A DNA stretch of 6,816 bases from Paludibacter sp. (GTDB taxonomy: Bacteria; Bacteroidota; Bacteroidia; Bacteroidales; Paludibacteraceae), in NCBI GenBank assembly GCA_024709185.1, contig JANJXE010000278.1, positions 1 to 6,816 on the forward strand, written 5' to 3'. Below are positions 6,412 to 6,816 of the stretch, one piece after another; position 1 is the stretch's first letter; the number at the start of each line of letters is the position of its first letter. The position numbers and the translations under genes are program-made. The notes under the pieces are model-generated. The model saw nothing but the letters and a program-made list of their open reading frames with translations, made no database searches and was not told the DNA's origin.

Positions 6412-6816
6412 TTACCTCACAACCTTCATTAACATTAAACGAACCCGGCACATCAAAACTTTCAGTTGAAGAATAGCCTAGTGTAGAATCCGTCAATACT
6501 TTTTGCATATACAATGCCCAAATTGGAAGCGCCATGCTGGCTCCCTGACCTTCTGCTATTCCATCAAAGTGAATCGATCGATCTTCGCCTCCAACCCAAA
6601 CTCCCGAAACCAATGAGGGTGTAAAGCCCATAAACCAACCATCAGAGTTGTTATTGGTGGTTCCTGTTTTTCCTCCCATTGGCATTGTAAGGCCAAAGCG
6701 TCCACGTATACGGCCGCCGGTTCCACCATCCACAACGCTGCGAAGCATGTATATCATTTTATAAGCTGTCGATTCGCTGAATATTTCATGCATCTGTGGT
6801 GTAAAGGTAGCAATAA
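6395..6816 (-). CDS. Class A penicillin-binding protein (PBP1A family), C-terminal fragment
   Basis: Class A PBPs are membrane-anchored peptidoglycan enzymes with a glycosyltransferase and a DD-transpeptidase domain; the transpeptidase forms peptide cross-links and is the target of beta-lactams. Only the last 139 codons are visible. The frame stays open through the right edge (IATFTPQ precedes the first visible Met), so the internal Met at 6793 is not the start. The fragment contains the third transpeptidase motif KTGTT, encoded at 6656-6670, in the context GGKTGTTNNNSDGWFMGFTP. VSGVWVGGEDRSIHF and GQGASMALPIWALYM follow, as in PBP1A-type (mrcA/ponA) proteins. The SxxK and SxN motifs and the glycosyltransferase domain must lie outside the window. 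The C-terminus ends soon after the transpeptidase core with a short tail (SFNVNEGCEVNAFEE). Its stop codon lies inside the start of the TPR gene, a 17-bp overlap suggesting one transcript. Confidence 0.93.
   Translation of the reverse strand, partial: IATFTPQMHEIFSESTAYKMIYMLRSVVDGGTGGRIRGRFGLTMPMGGKTGTTNNNSDGWFMGFTPSLVSGVWVGGEDRSIHFDGIAEGQGASMALPIWALYMQKVLTDSTLGYSSTESFDVPGSFNVNEGCEVNAFEE
6414..6418 (-). promoter_or_regulatory. Shine-Dalgarno-like site for the TPR gene, inside the PBP gene
   Basis: On the minus strand, GAGGT precedes the ATG at 6411 by only two bases (GAGGTAAATG), within the last codons of the penicillin-binding protein gene. The spacing is shorter than ideal, and Bacteroidota rarely depend on this motif. 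It nevertheless agrees with the chosen start and the overlapping arrangement of the two genes. Confidence 0.35.

Noticed and set aside
6395..6793. A complete small 132-residue protein starting at the Met encoded at 6793
   Set aside because: The frame stays open past this Met to the window edge with PBP-like sequence, and the KTGTT motif context shows it is the end of a large penicillin-binding protein.

Overview
The window looks like a chromosomal housekeeping segment from a member of the Bacteroidota, probably Bacteroidales or a close relative. The evidence is a DUF4494 protein, a PG_1098-type methyltransferase with a THUMP-like tail, a sirtuin lacking the zinc-binding cysteines, moderately AT-rich DNA, and A/T-rich leaders that mostly lack Shine-Dalgarno sequences. 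At least one site also fits the Bacteroidota -7 promoter box TAnnTTTG. I see no RNA gene, insertion sequence, phage gene, CRISPR array or defence cassette.

Left part, minus strand: a class I SAM-dependent methyltransferase (651-1832) is followed after 52 bp by a Sir2-family NAD-dependent deacylase (1-598), whose last part runs off the left edge. Their control region is the 153-bp divergent intergenic stretch at 1833-1985.

Middle, plus strand: three genes are packed as a unit with two ATGA overlaps. They are a DUF4494 protein (1986-2444), the YggS/PLPBP vitamin B6 homeostasis protein (2441-3109) and FolC, folylpolyglutamate/dihydrofolate synthase (3106-4395). PLP and folate meet in one-carbon metabolism, so the grouping makes sense, but a role for DUF4494 in it is only inferred from position. 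The DUF4494 protein reads as two diverged copies of one roughly 65-residue unit.

Right part, minus strand: the C-terminal end of a class A penicillin-binding protein (6395-6816, KTGTT motif, N-terminal part outside the window) overlaps by 17 bp the start of a 678-residue exported TPR protein (4375-6411). The TPR gene in turn overlaps the end of folC tail to tail by 21 bp. The PBP-TPR coupling suggests that the TPR protein acts in the periplasm near peptidoglycan synthesis.

The window is almost fully coding. The only gaps are 599-650 and 1833-1985, and no gene-free stretch reaches 300 bases. I did not find a clearly new multi-gene system. The points most worth a second look are the internal duplication in the DUF4494 protein, the coupled gene pairs, and the unassigned linker domain of the TPR protein.
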